A stretch of DNA of 6,866 nt from an uncultured Ruminococcus sp. (GTDB taxonomy: Bacteria > Bacillota > Clostridia > Oscillospirales > Ruminococcaceae): contig CAMNAY010000091.1 of NCBI GenBank assembly GCA_946531975.1, positions 1 through 6,866 of the forward strand. Reading direction: 5' to 3'. Position numbers and translations under genes: made by a program. Numbering within the stretch: the first letter of the stretch is position 1; the number at the start of each line of letters is the position of its first letter. Shown piece by piece: positions 1-6,650 of the stretch. The notes under the pieces are model-generated. The model did no database searches and was not told the origin of the DNA. It worked only from the letters and a program-made list of their open reading frames with translations.

Positions 1-2154
1 AACTGCCGCACCTGCCGTGATCACAAACCGGAGCGTATGCTGCCCGATGATGCGGCGGCTGCGAATGCCGATCGCTTTCATCAGCGCGATCTCGCTCGTT
101 TCCTTCGAGATGAACGAGCGCTCCATCAGCACGGTGATCAGCGCCGTGACGATCATCGTGATGATCAGCAGCAGATATTCCACTGCACGAAGCGTATCGG
201 CAACCATCGTGCAGTCGCGGACAAAGCCCGCGGTGTCAAACACCTCGTTTGTGTCAAAGATTTCCCCGATCCTTTCCATTCTGCGGCTGATCTCCGCCTG
301 ATCGGGGTGATCGGTAAAGGTCGCCTGTGTAAAGAAGCTGCCAATGCTGTCACGGTAGTGGGTCGGCGCATCATTATGCAGCCGGACGATCTCGCCGAGC
401 TGGTTCATCGTCGTGAACTTGCCGGAGATGATGTAATCATCCGTTTCGCCGTTCATCTCGATCTGCACCGTGTCACCGATGCCCGCTTTGAGCATCTCCG
501 CAACCTGCGGGGTCACCATGATCTCATTGGCATTCTGCGGCAAGCTGCCCTCCTCGCAGGTATATTCGCTCATCTGCGTGTGAAAGCCCTTCTGACAGGT
601 CAGCATCACCGACACATCGCCGGATGTAAACTTATATTTATACATCAGCTCGGTCATAACCTTTGCAGGCATATCATGTTCCGCAAGAATGTTTTCGATT
701 CCTTTCATCTCTTTCTCATATTCCTCATCGGGGAAATCGCCCGAAAGCAGAACACTGTTCATCTTCTCCGCTGTGAAATAGACATCCGCGCGGTTGTGAC
801 CGAACAGATAAAACAGGCTGTCGCCCTCCAGCGTATTCGCGCAGGTCGCAAGGATCATCGTCAGACTCAGGCAGAGTGCCAGTACCACAGCAATGATACT
901 GAACTGCTTTGGACTGCTCAGCACATCATTGACCGCAAGATAGCCCGTCGGACGGAGCGGCGATTTGCCGATGCGCATGCCGCGCTTTTTGCGGAAGCGC
1001 TCACCGGTCTGACCGCTGCGCACTGCGTCGATCGGGGACATTTTCCGAATGCGCGCCGTGCAGGAATAGCAGAACAGCATGATGACTGCAACGACTGCAA
1101 ATGCACAGAGCAGCGCGGTCAGAATGCCGTGACGGCTGCCGAGCACCATCGTATCGGATGCGCTTTTCAGCAGCAGCCTTTCAAACGGGATCGAAAACCC
1201 GAAGCCGATCAGTGCGCCGATGACAGAAATGCCGAAATACTTGACAATGTACAGCAGGCGGATTCTGCTGCTGCGGAGACCGATCGCCTTCATCACGCCG
1301 ATCTCGCGGAATTCCTCTGTCAGCGTGAAGCCGATCGTAAAGCGCAGAACAATGAACGAAATCAGAATCAGGCAAACGCTGACGATCATCAGCACCGCTG
1401 CAATGACCATACTCATCACATAGGAGGTTCTGATCGTAGAAATCGGCGCATCAAACAGGACGCCCTTCGCCTCGCCGAGCATACCCTTGACAGCAGATGT
1501 GTCATCTGAATAGATGTAGTTTACGCTGCCCTGCATATTCTCCGCAGCGGGATTATCCTCTGCAATCTGCTGAAAGTCCGTGTCATTCAGAAGCACACGC
1601 GCCGCAGACATGAAATCCGAACCGAACAGCGCGTCCTTGCAGCCGCCGCACAGCGTCAGCTTCATCTGTTTATCGCCCAGAGAGATTTCATATTGTTCGC
1701 CGATCTTCAGATTGTATTGTTTCAGAATGCTGCCGGAGATATAGAATTCTCCCTCGCGCACCGCTGTCAGCTTTTGATTGTCGGAATCGAAATACCGGAT
1801 TGCACTGCCGCCGATCGGCTGAACCATCATAAAGCTGCGTTTTTCGATTGCCTTCTTTCCGTCCTTTTTCACCGAGGTCAAGGAAGTCACATATACCGGT
1901 TCGGACCGGAAATCGCGCACACAGTCCGCCTCGCTGAACAGAGCATCGAAATCTGTCTCACGGTCCATCGCCATGACAATGTAGTCGCAGTCGAGGTTTG
2001 CCTCCTCGAAATAGTGGTCGAGCCCGTTCATAACGGTAATGATGTTATTGACACTGCTCGCGACGAACATCGCCGCAAGCGCCACGAACAGCAGCAGTAT
2101 GATGTTCATGGTCTTTTTGCGCTTGAGGTCTTTTTTCAGGATTCTAAGAAACAT
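1..2154 (-). CDS. FtsX-like ABC transporter permease (permease 2), C-terminus cut by the left window edge
   Basis: The frame is open from an ATG at 2154 to base 1, giving 718 residues without a stop. An AGGAGA ribosome site at 2162-2167 and a strong promoter just upstream fix the start. The architecture is a duplicated FtsX permease. TM1 is at about residues 17-38, followed by an extracytoplasmic domain at about 39-244. TM2-TM4 are at about 245-271, 305-325 and 346-366. TM5 is at about 417-438, followed by a second outer domain at about 439-656, then TM6 at about 657-677 and the start of TM7 at the edge. The family's cytoplasmic loop motif appears twice, as EIGVMKAIGLRSSR (284-297) and EIALMKAIGIRSRR (688-701). 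The first module ends with SPIDAV (373-378). Such proteins are membrane parts of type VII (MacB/LolCDE-like) ABC systems that move or extract substrates on the outer face of the membrane. No ATPase is coded next to it, so it may share the one at 4704-5390. Extracytoplasmic cysteines include a CGGC motif (169-172). The substrate is unknown. The missing C-terminus may be the fragment at 6651-6866. Confidence 0.93.
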   Translation of the reverse strand, partial: MFLRILKKDLKRKKTMNIILLLFVALAAMFVASSVNNIITVMNGLDHYFEEANLDCDYIVMAMDRETDFDALFSEADCVRDFRSEPVYVTSLTSVKKDGKKAIEKRSFMMVQPIGGSAIRYFDSDNQKLTAVREGEFYISGSILKQYNLKIGEQYEISLGDKQMKLTLCGGCKDALFGSDFMSAARVLLNDTDFQQIAEDNPAAENMQGSVNYIYSDDTSAVKGMLGEAKGVLFDAPISTIRTSYVMSMVIAAVLMIVSVCLILISFIVLRFTIGFTLTEEFREIGVMKAIGLRSSRIRLLYIVKYFGISVIGALIGFGFSIPFERLLLKSASDTMVLGSRHGILTALLCAFAVVAVIMLFCYSCTARIRKMSPIDAVRSGQTGERFRKKRGMRIGKSPLRPTGYLAVNDVLSSPKQFSIIAVVLALCLSLTMILATCANTLEGDSLFYLFGHNRADVYFTAEKMNSVLLSGDFPDEEYEKEMKGIENILAEHDMPAKVMTELMYKYKFTSGDVSVMLTCQKGFHTQMSEYTCEEGSLPQNANEIMVTPQVAEMLKAGIGDTVQIEMNGETDDYIISGKFTTMNQLGEIVRLHNDAPTHYRDSIGSFFTQATFTDHPDQAEISRRMERIGEIFDTNEVFDTAGFVRDCTMVADTLRAVEYLLLIITMIVTALITVLMERSFISKETSEIALMKAIGIRSRRIIGQHTLRFVITAGAAV

Positions 2155-2175
2155 ATCGCAATCTCCTTTGCTGTA

Positions 2176-2204
2176 ATGATACCGCATCCGGTCGTTTTTG
2201 TCAA
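2176..2204 (-). promoter_or_regulatory. SigA-type promoter of permease 2
   Basis: Read on the minus strand, a perfect -35 TTGACA (2204-2199) and a -10 TATCAT (2181-2176, five of six consensus bases) are separated by exactly 17 bp. Transcription would start near 2169, giving a leader of only about 15 nt that begins just before the AGGAGA ribosome site. Permease 2 can therefore be expressed independently of the ATPase-permease 1 operon, which ends at the terminator upstream. Confidence 0.85.
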
Positions 2205-2222
2205 TCCCCCGGCTGTGGTTTT

Positions 2223-2231
2223 ATTCTAGCA
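2223..2231 (-). promoter_or_regulatory. Possible second, extended -10 promoter upstream of permease 2
   Basis: The minus strand reads TGC-TAGAAT, an extended -10 element with five of six consensus bases, about 45 bp upstream of the main -10. No credible -35 hexamer lies at 16-18 bp. It could be a weak tandem promoter for permease 2 or a chance match. Confidence 0.25.
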
Positions 2232-2259
2232 CAGAATTTGTGAACGAATCCTTAAATGC

Positions 2260-2295
2260 AAAAAACGGCTTCCGGCAGACACCGGAAACCGTTTT
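2260..2295 (-). terminator. Rho-independent terminator of the ATPase-permease 1 operon
   Basis: The arms 2262-2275 and 2282-2295 pair over 13 of 14 positions, with one C/A mismatch at 2269/2288, around a 6-nt loop. On the minus strand the stem is followed by six T residues (2265-2260, partly inside the stem), as in an intrinsic terminator. It lies about 42 nt after the permease 1 stop codon and upstream of the permease 2 promoter, so it separates the two transcription units. Confidence 0.85.
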
Positions 2296-2336
2296 CGCAA
2301 AGATATGAAAGGAAGGAACTTTTTGGCTTTTCACTG

Positions 2337-4688
2337 TCACTCTACCGCTCTGATCTGCTCGACCAGCGGTTCCTGCTGCATGCGCCGCAGCGGAAGCAGC
2401 GAGGCACAAATCGCGATCACAAAGGCGACCGCCGCAGACAGCCAGATGCGGACAACCGGCACGCTGTATGACACGATCACACCGCCGTCGGTCATGCCTC
2501 TCTGTGCAAAGATCTCGCCGCCGACAACGAAATTCATGAACGAATCCGTGCCCCAGATGATCAGGACTGCAAGAATTGACGCGCAGACCGCCGCCCGCAG
2601 CACAAATTGCAGGCACTCGATCACCGACATGCGGTACATCTGTCCGCGGGTCATGCCGCAGCACTGCATCGAAGCCAGCTCCGATTTGCGGTTGATGATG
2701 CCGGTCGAAATGATGTTGACCATATTGACCGCCGCGATCAGCGCGACCATGAGATTGATGAACAGCGCCGCCATTTTGACCGCTGCCAGCACGGTTCTTG
2801 CAGTGCGCATCGCATCATATGCGCTCTCCCCGATCATGAGATGCCGGTTTGCATCAATGAAATCGGTCGCTTTCTGATAGTCCGATTCATTCTTCAGCTT
2901 GCAGCTGATGGTAAAGCCGAAATTGTATTGCTGCCCGCCGTACATTGCGAGATCCTGCTCATAGCGCTCCTCCGGCAGCAGCAGCCAGATCTCGCCGGAA
3001 CCGGACGAGTCATTGTTAGCATACTTTGACTGCGCATCCATACCAACCGGAAGCGTTGCTGTAAAGTGTTCCATCTTATAGTATACGTAGGGATCATGCT
3101 CCGTACCGTCGCCAATCCGAACGATGCGTTCCTCATCGGTATCCTGATCTGCGTCCGGGTCATAGAACTTTTCGCCCTCCTCCGCAGAAATCGGTACCAT
3201 ATTTTTGCCTTGGAACGTGACCGCATCCGGCTTCTGATCAAGAAAAGACTGCGGCGCGTTGAGCGTAATAGCCTTGCCGTATTTCACAAATTCATCGTAG
3301 CTCATCGGTGCTTCCTGATATTTCCAGATGCGGTCATAGCCCACACGGTTCAGATAATAGACCTGAATGCGGGTGCCTTCCGTACCGTCCTGCTTCAGCA
3401 TTTTTCCGTGCCGATTATCCACATATTCAATATCCGTGAAATAGCCCGAATCACTCAGTATTTTTATGCCTTCCCGATAGGCAAGCGGGTCTGACATGAG
3501 CAGCTGGAACTGCACTCTTTCTTCATCTGTATCGTCCTGATCGGGGAGCTCCGCTGCACTGTACATGATCACGAAATCGGATTCCTGAATGCCTAAATCG
3601 TCTACAATGAACCACGCCCTCCGGTAATAATCCTCCGCGAGGTCCATGATGACGCCGAACACCGCAAACATCAGCAGCGAGAGCGTCAGAGACAGCACGG
3701 TGATGATAAAGCGCTTCTTCTGTCTGCGGGCATTGCGCGAGGCGAGCTTGCCCGTCCAGCCAAAGAGCAGACCGGAGATGCTGAATCTGCGGATCTTTTT
3801 GACCGCGTTGGGTCTGGCGCTGATCGACTCGACCGGCGACTTTTTGATGACGCGCATGCCGGTTCCGTAAGCGGAGAACATGACCCATACAAAGCCCAGC
3901 AGCATGCCCAGCGCGACCATCCACGGGCTGACGCTGTATGTAACGAGCCGGTCGATCTTTTCCTGCGATCCGTACATGACCTTCGCGATGCCGGTCGTCA
4001 GCACGGCGCGGTATGTCACATAGCCCAGCAGTACGCCCAGTGCGCCGCCGAGCGGGACACCGATGACCGAAAGCATGATTCCCTCCGAGGTCATGATGCG
4101 GACGATCTGCTTCGGGGTCGCGCCGACCGACTGCAAAACGCCGAACTGCCGCTCGCGCTCCTTCGAGGACACCTCAAAGGAAGTGTCGATGACCAGCCGC
4201 AGCAGCATCATGAACACGATGACAACCACAAAGAACATCGCAAAGGTCATCGCCATTTCGAGCTTTGCATCATCCGTCAGCCGGTCAAAGCTCAGCAGGT
4301 CATAGTTGATATTGTAATGAAAATCATGATTGTCCTTTTCGATTCCCGCAGTTTCCTTGATGCGGTCAATGAAGAACTTTTCCGAATCAATTTCCTTGCC
4401 AAGAACAATGTATCTGACCGTCTTGCCGTATTCTTCTTCTGTGCGGATCTCACCGATCTCCGGAATGGTCTTCAGCTTTTCCGCCTGCTCATCCGAAAGA
4501 CCGTAGAGTGCGAAATGTCCGGGCAGATCGTCATAGGCTTCGTTGCGCTTGACCGTCATCAGCGTCGAATAGAGACAGAACAGCATGGTCATCAGTGCAA
4601 CGGCGATCACGATGCTGCATGTCGTCAGCACCGAATGCCGTTTCTGCGCGGTGATATAGCGCCGCGCAAGCAGTGTTTCAAATTTCAT
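2337..4688 (-). CDS. Duplicated FtsX-domain ABC transporter permease (permease 1)
   Basis: This is a complete gene of 783 residues, starting at the ATG at 4688 behind an AAAGGAG ribosome site and ending with TGA. It is the membrane subunit of a MacB/LolCDE-like (type VII) ABC exporter. Eight membrane segments are seen at about 19-45, 144-166, 203-226, 255-277, 327-348, 632-659, 691-713 and 747-766. They form two FtsX modules. The first outer domain is short (about 46-143). The second is large (about 349-631) and contains the acidic motifs DQDDTDEER (383-391) and DQDTDEER (514-521). Cytoplasmic coupling-loop motifs are KERERQFGVLQSVGATPKQI (176-195) and KSELASMQCCGMTRGQ (668-683). The gene follows its ATPase by 15 nt and is surely co-transcribed with it. 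Systems of this layout in Gram-positive bacteria often remove antimicrobial peptides or export peptides or lipids. Which of these applies cannot be told from the sequence. Confidence 0.95.
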   Translation of the reverse strand: MKFETLLARRYITAQKRHSVLTTCSIVIAVALMTMLFCLYSTLMTVKRNEAYDDLPGHFALYGLSDEQAEKLKTIPEIGEIRTEEEYGKTVRYIVLGKEIDSEKFFIDRIKETAGIEKDNHDFHYNINYDLLSFDRLTDDAKLEMAMTFAMFFVVVIVFMMLLRLVIDTSFEVSSKERERQFGVLQSVGATPKQIVRIMTSEGIMLSVIGVPLGGALGVLLGYVTYRAVLTTGIAKVMYGSQEKIDRLVTYSVSPWMVALGMLLGFVWVMFSAYGTGMRVIKKSPVESISARPNAVKKIRRFSISGLLFGWTGKLASRNARRQKKRFIITVLSLTLSLLMFAVFGVIMDLAEDYYRRAWFIVDDLGIQESDFVIMYSAAELPDQDDTDEERVQFQLLMSDPLAYREGIKILSDSGYFTDIEYVDNRHGKMLKQDGTEGTRIQVYYLNRVGYDRIWKYQEAPMSYDEFVKYGKAITLNAPQSFLDQKPDAVTFQGKNMVPISAEEGEKFYDPDADQDTDEERIVRIGDGTEHDPYVYYKMEHFTATLPVGMDAQSKYANNDSSGSGEIWLLLPEERYEQDLAMYGGQQYNFGFTISCKLKNESDYQKATDFIDANRHLMIGESAYDAMRTARTVLAAVKMAALFINLMVALIAAVNMVNIISTGIINRKSELASMQCCGMTRGQMYRMSVIECLQFVLRAAVCASILAVLIIWGTDSFMNFVVGGEIFAQRGMTDGGVIVSYSVPVVRIWLSAAVAFVIAICASLLPLRRMQQEPLVEQIRAVE

Positions 4689-4703
4689 GGTGCTTCTCCT
4701 TTA

Positions 4704-5390
4704 TTATGACACGTTGTTCATTGTATCGTTTGTGATTTTTCCGTCTGAAATGGTCAGGATGCGGTCACATTGCAGAGCAACATTCTCATCATGCGTAATG
4801 ATAATCATAGTCTGCTTGAAATCGCGGTTGGATTGCCGAAGCAGTGCAACGATCTCAGCGCTGTTCTTGCTGTCGAGGTTGCCGGTTGGCTCATCCGCAA
4901 GGATGACACCGGGAGAATTGAACAGCGCTCTGCCGATTGAGACACGCTGCTGCTGACCGCCGGAGAGCTGTGAGGGGAGATGATTGCGGCGCTCCTTGAG
5001 GCTCAGCCGCTCCAGCAGCTCCTCAAGCTGCTTGGGATCAGGCTTTCTGCCGTCCATGATCGAGGGCAGTGTAATATTTTCCTCTGCGCTGAGCACGGGG
5101 ATGAGGTTGTAGAACTGATAGATCAGACCGACCTGTCTGCGGCGGAAAACCGCAAGGTTCTTGCTGTTCTGTGCATAGACGTCCTGTCCGTCGAGGTAAA
5201 CCTTGCCGGAAGTCGGGCGGTCTACGCCGCCGAGAATATGCAGCAGGGTAGATTTGCCGGAACCGGACGGACCGATGACCGCGGTCATCTGACCTTTGGG
5301 AATCGTGAAGCTGACATGATCGAGTGCATTCACCTGTGTTTCGCCCTTGCCGTACTGTTTGCAGAGATTTTCGACTGTTAAGAATTCCAT
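4704..5390 (-). CDS. MacB/LolD-type ABC transporter ATP-binding protein
   Basis: This is a 228-residue nucleotide-binding subunit, full length for the family, that hydrolyses ATP in the cytoplasm to drive an FtsX-type permease. All catalytic motifs are present: Walker A GPSGSGKST (40-48), Q-loop Gln92 in IYQFYNL, signature LSGGQ (142-146), Walker B VILADEP (162-168) with catalytic Glu167, D-loop NLDS (171-174) and switch His200 in ITHD. The start is fixed by AGGAGG at 5399-5404, 8 nt before the ATG. It is the first gene of an operon with permease 1, which begins 15 nt after its TAA stop. It is the only ATPase in the window and could also serve permease 2. It is transcribed divergently from the WYL regulator, which suggests local control. 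No symbol is given because many paralogous systems share this sequence type. Confidence 0.97.
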   Translation of the reverse strand: MEFLTVENLCKQYGKGETQVNALDHVSFTIPKGQMTAVIGPSGSGKSTLLHILGGVDRPTSGKVYLDGQDVYAQNSKNLAVFRRRQVGLIYQFYNLIPVLSAEENITLPSIMDGRKPDPKQLEELLERLSLKERRNHLPSQLSGGQQQRVSIGRALFNSPGVILADEPTGNLDSKNSAEIVALLRQSNRDFKQTMIIITHDENVALQCDRILTISDGKITNDTMNNVS

Positions 5391-5416
5391 AACCGGAACC
5401 TCCTTTTGTGTTGTTG

Positions 5417-5431
5417 ATGTTATTATAACAT
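5417..5431. promoter_or_regulatory. Candidate operator: 7-1-7 palindrome over the ATPase -10 box
   Basis: ATGTTAT, a single T and ATAACAT form a perfect inverted repeat that fully covers the minus-strand TATAAT of the exporter promoter. Flanking TTGA and TCAA extend the symmetry if a 2-nt bulge is allowed. A repressor bound here would block the promoter directly. The divergent WYL regulator is the obvious candidate binder, but this is inference. An AT-rich -10 region can be palindromic by chance. Confidence 0.45.
5422..5430 (-). promoter_or_regulatory. Extended -10 promoter of the ATPase-permease 1 operon
   Basis: The minus strand reads TGT-TATAAT: a perfect -10 hexamer (5427-5422) with the upstream TGn extension. 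No good -35 hexamer lies 16-18 bp away (ACGAAA at 17 bp), so the promoter appears to rely on the extended -10 or on an activator. Transcription would start near 5415, leaving a leader of about 25 nt that contains AGGAGG. Confidence 0.65.
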
Positions 5432-5484
5432 GTCAATCTCACTTTTTCGTGACTATAATATTACAAAAATGTCACTTTCGGTCA
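5431..5484. repeat. Cluster of TGTCA/GTGAC half-sites upstream of the exporter promoter
   Basis: Short related elements recur: TGTCA at 5431-5435, GTGAC at 5449-5453, TGTCAC at 5470-5475 and GGTCA at 5480-5484. GTGAC (5449-5453) and GTCAC (5471-5475) form an inverted repeat whose half-sites lie 22 bp apart. GTCA at 5471 and at 5481 are in direct repeat at 10 bp, and TCAC (5439-5442) pairs with GTGA (5449-5452). Spacing near whole helical turns upstream of a promoter without a -35 fits an activator-binding region. The binding protein is unknown. Confidence 0.35.
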
Positions 5485-5528
5485 TTTTATCAGAAGCCTT
5501 GATTTGGGATTTCCGATGTGATATAACC

Positions 5529-5557
5529 GGGCAGATCCCGGCGCCGATTCTGCTCCC
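5529..5557. repeat. GC-rich imperfect inverted repeat in the divergent intergenic region
   Basis: GGGCAGA (5529-5535) pairs with TCTGC plus CCC (5549-5553, 5555-5557) across a one-base bulge. The interior contains the perfect palindrome CGGCGCCG (5539-5546). It stands out from the AT-rich surroundings. It lies upstream of both divergent transcription units, so it is not an obvious terminator for either gene. It could be an operator or a structural element. Confidence 0.35.
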
Positions 5558-5577
5558 ATGTTTTCAGCCTGAGTCTT

Positions 5578-5609
5578 TTTTCGCACTCCCATTGATCGTT
5601 TTCGCGAAA
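5578..5609. promoter_or_regulatory. Candidate operator at the WYL regulator promoter: TTTTCGC repeats and TTTCGCGAAA palindrome
   Basis: TTTTCGC occurs at 5578-5584 and again at 5599-5605, 21 bp apart (two helical turns) and on either side of the -35 box. The second copy is part of a perfect 10-bp palindrome, TTTCGCGAAA (5600-5609), in the spacer between -35 and -10. This placement fits autorepression by the regulator, which is inferred, not shown. Confidence 0.4.
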
Positions 5610-5620
5610 TATGGTATAAT
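5592..5620 (+). promoter_or_regulatory. Promoter of the WYL regulator gene
   Basis: A -35 TTGATC (5592-5597, four of six consensus bases), a 17-bp spacer and a perfect -10 TATAAT (5615-5620) preceded by the TGG extension make a strong SigA-type promoter. The expected transcription start is near 5627, about 21 nt before the ATG at 5648. The in-frame ATG at 5621 would lie upstream of the transcript start. Confidence 0.85.
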
Positions 5621-5633
5621 ATGGAAAACGCAC

Positions 5634-5639
5634 AGGAGG
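5634..5639 (+). promoter_or_regulatory. Ribosome binding site that fixes the WYL regulator start
   Basis: AGGAGG lies 8 nt before the ATG at 5648. The alternative in-frame ATG at 5621 has no ribosome site and directly abuts the -10 box, so 5648 is the start. Confidence 0.9.
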
Positions 5640-5647
5640 AATCAATT

Positions 5648-6613
5648 ATGGAGCACGAACGCATCCTGCACATTCTGGATTATCTCAGCCGCAGCACCAA
5701 CGATAAGAAATCTGTATCGATCCGCGATATTCAGCATCACCTTGCCGCTCAGTATGATCTCCGCGATGTTTCGGCGCTGACGGTCCGGCGCGACATCGAC
5801 CGGCTGATTGCCTCAGGCTATGATGTTCAGGTCACCCACGGTGCACACAATACCGCATATTACAGCCTGCAAACGCGCAGTTTTACCTTCAACGAGATCC
5901 GGTTTCTCGTCGATTCCGTCTCGATCAACAAGTTTCTCTCTGATGCGCAGAAGCAGGCACTGATCAAAAAATTTGAAGTGCTTTGCTCCGAAGATGAAGT
6001 CCGGCAGCTCATCAGCCGCATTACACTAAACGGGCAGGTCGCCCCCTCGATGAACCTGCTCGAAAATCTTGACCGGGTTCACAGCATCATCTCCGAAAGG
6101 CGGAAAATCAACTTTGAATACGGGAAATATGAAACAGACCGGCAGGTCAAGTATTACAAGAAGCGCCGCGACCTGATTCCCTGCAAGGTCATCTATTATA
6201 ATGAGCGGTTCTATCTGCGCTGTATGAATGCGGAGACCGGTGCCGCACGTACTTACCGGATCGACCGGATGCGGAACATCACACCTGCGGAATCGTTCAG
6301 CCGGCTTCCGGCTCTGCCGAAATATGACGGTGCCGTGCTGGATGTATTTGAGCCGGAATCGACTGAGACGGTGACGCTGCGGGTCCGGCGCTTTCTGCTC
6401 GACGATATGCTCGAACAGTTCGGCAAATATGCCTCCTACACAGAAAAGGTCGGCGAGGAGTGGGTGCAGATCCGTGCGCGGATCTGTATCAGTCAGGGCT
6501 TTTTCCGCTGGCTGATGAAATACGGAACCGATGTCGAGCTGATCGCACCGGAGCCGCTCCGCGCATCGCTCGCAGAAAAGCTTGCAGAAGTCCTCCGCTT
6601 CTATGTAAAATAA
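5648..6613 (+). CDS. WYL-domain transcriptional regulator (HTH-WYL-WCX)
   Basis: A 321-residue cytoplasmic DNA-binding regulator. Residues 1-75 form a winged helix-turn-helix of the type that precedes WYL domains, with a recognition-helix region ALTVRRDIDRLIASGYDV (43-60). A WYL domain spans about 142-212. Its signature is RFYL (187-190), with Phe replacing the usual Trp, and the conserved YRIDRM (203-208) follows. A C-terminal WCX extension spans about 240-319, with GFFRWLMKYG and PEPLR. In characterised relatives the WYL domain binds nucleic acid or nucleotide ligands (PafBC, BrxR, CapW, DriD), which changes DNA binding. The ligand here is unknown. The gene is divergent from the exporter operon across 257 bp containing candidate operators, so it most likely controls that operon and itself. 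Its stop codon overlaps the terminator hairpin by 2 nt. Confidence 0.95.
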   Translation: MEHERILHILDYLSRSTNDKKSVSIRDIQHHLAAQYDLRDVSALTVRRDIDRLIASGYDVQVTHGAHNTAYYSLQTRSFTFNEIRFLVDSVSINKFLSDAQKQALIKKFEVLCSEDEVRQLISRITLNGQVAPSMNLLENLDRVHSIISERRKINFEYGKYETDRQVKYYKKRRDLIPCKVIYYNERFYLRCMNAETGAARTYRIDRMRNITPAESFSRLPALPKYDGAVLDVFEPESTETVTLRVRRFLLDDMLEQFGKYASYTEKVGEEWVQIRARICISQGFFRWLMKYGTDVELIAPEPLRASLAEKLAEVLRFYVK

Positions 6614-6646
6614 AATCAGCCGCCTCGAATCGGGGCGGCTGATTTT
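6612..6646. terminator. Bidirectional Rho-independent terminator between convergent genes
   Basis: A perfect 13-bp stem (6612-6624 with 6634-6646) encloses a 9-nt loop that can itself pair further. The arms are AAAATCAGCCGCC and its complement, so each strand ends in a T-rich stretch: GATTTTCTGTTTATT on plus, GATTTTATTTTA on minus. It serves the WYL gene (stop 6611-6613) and the permease whose stop is at 6651, with only 37 nt between the two genes. Confidence 0.9.
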
Positions 6647-6650
6647 CTGT

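Noticed and set aside
37..1509. A 490-residue plus-strand open frame
   Set aside because: It lies opposite permease 2, which has a promoter, ribosome site, membrane helices and family motifs. The plus-strand translation is rich in His, Arg and Asp with no domain pattern, as expected of an antisense shadow.
2241..2547. Direct repeat of TGAACGAATCC (2241-2251 and 2537-2547) as a recombination or attachment site
   Set aside because: It is only 11 bp, with one copy inside a conserved coding region and no integrase or other boundary signal nearby. Chance is the simplest explanation.
2221..2664. Minus-strand 147-residue frame overlapping the end of permease 1
   Set aside because: It runs through the terminator hairpin and is out of frame with permease 1, with no ribosome site or domain. 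It is a shadow frame.
5431..5436. A perfect minus-strand TTGACA as the -35 of the ATPase promoter
   Set aside because: It is only 3 bp from the TATAAT, and no -10 lies 16-18 bp downstream of it (CAACAC at 17 bp).
5454..5459. A TATAAT on the plus strand as a second promoter for the WYL gene
   Set aside because: There is no -35 at a suitable distance (TGTCAA at 17 bp) and no TGn extension. It is about 190 bp upstream of a much better promoter.
5621..5647. Earlier in-frame ATG for the WYL regulator
   Set aside because: It directly follows the TATAAT box, lies upstream of the expected transcription start and has no ribosome site. The ATG at 5648 has AGGAGG at 8-nt spacing.
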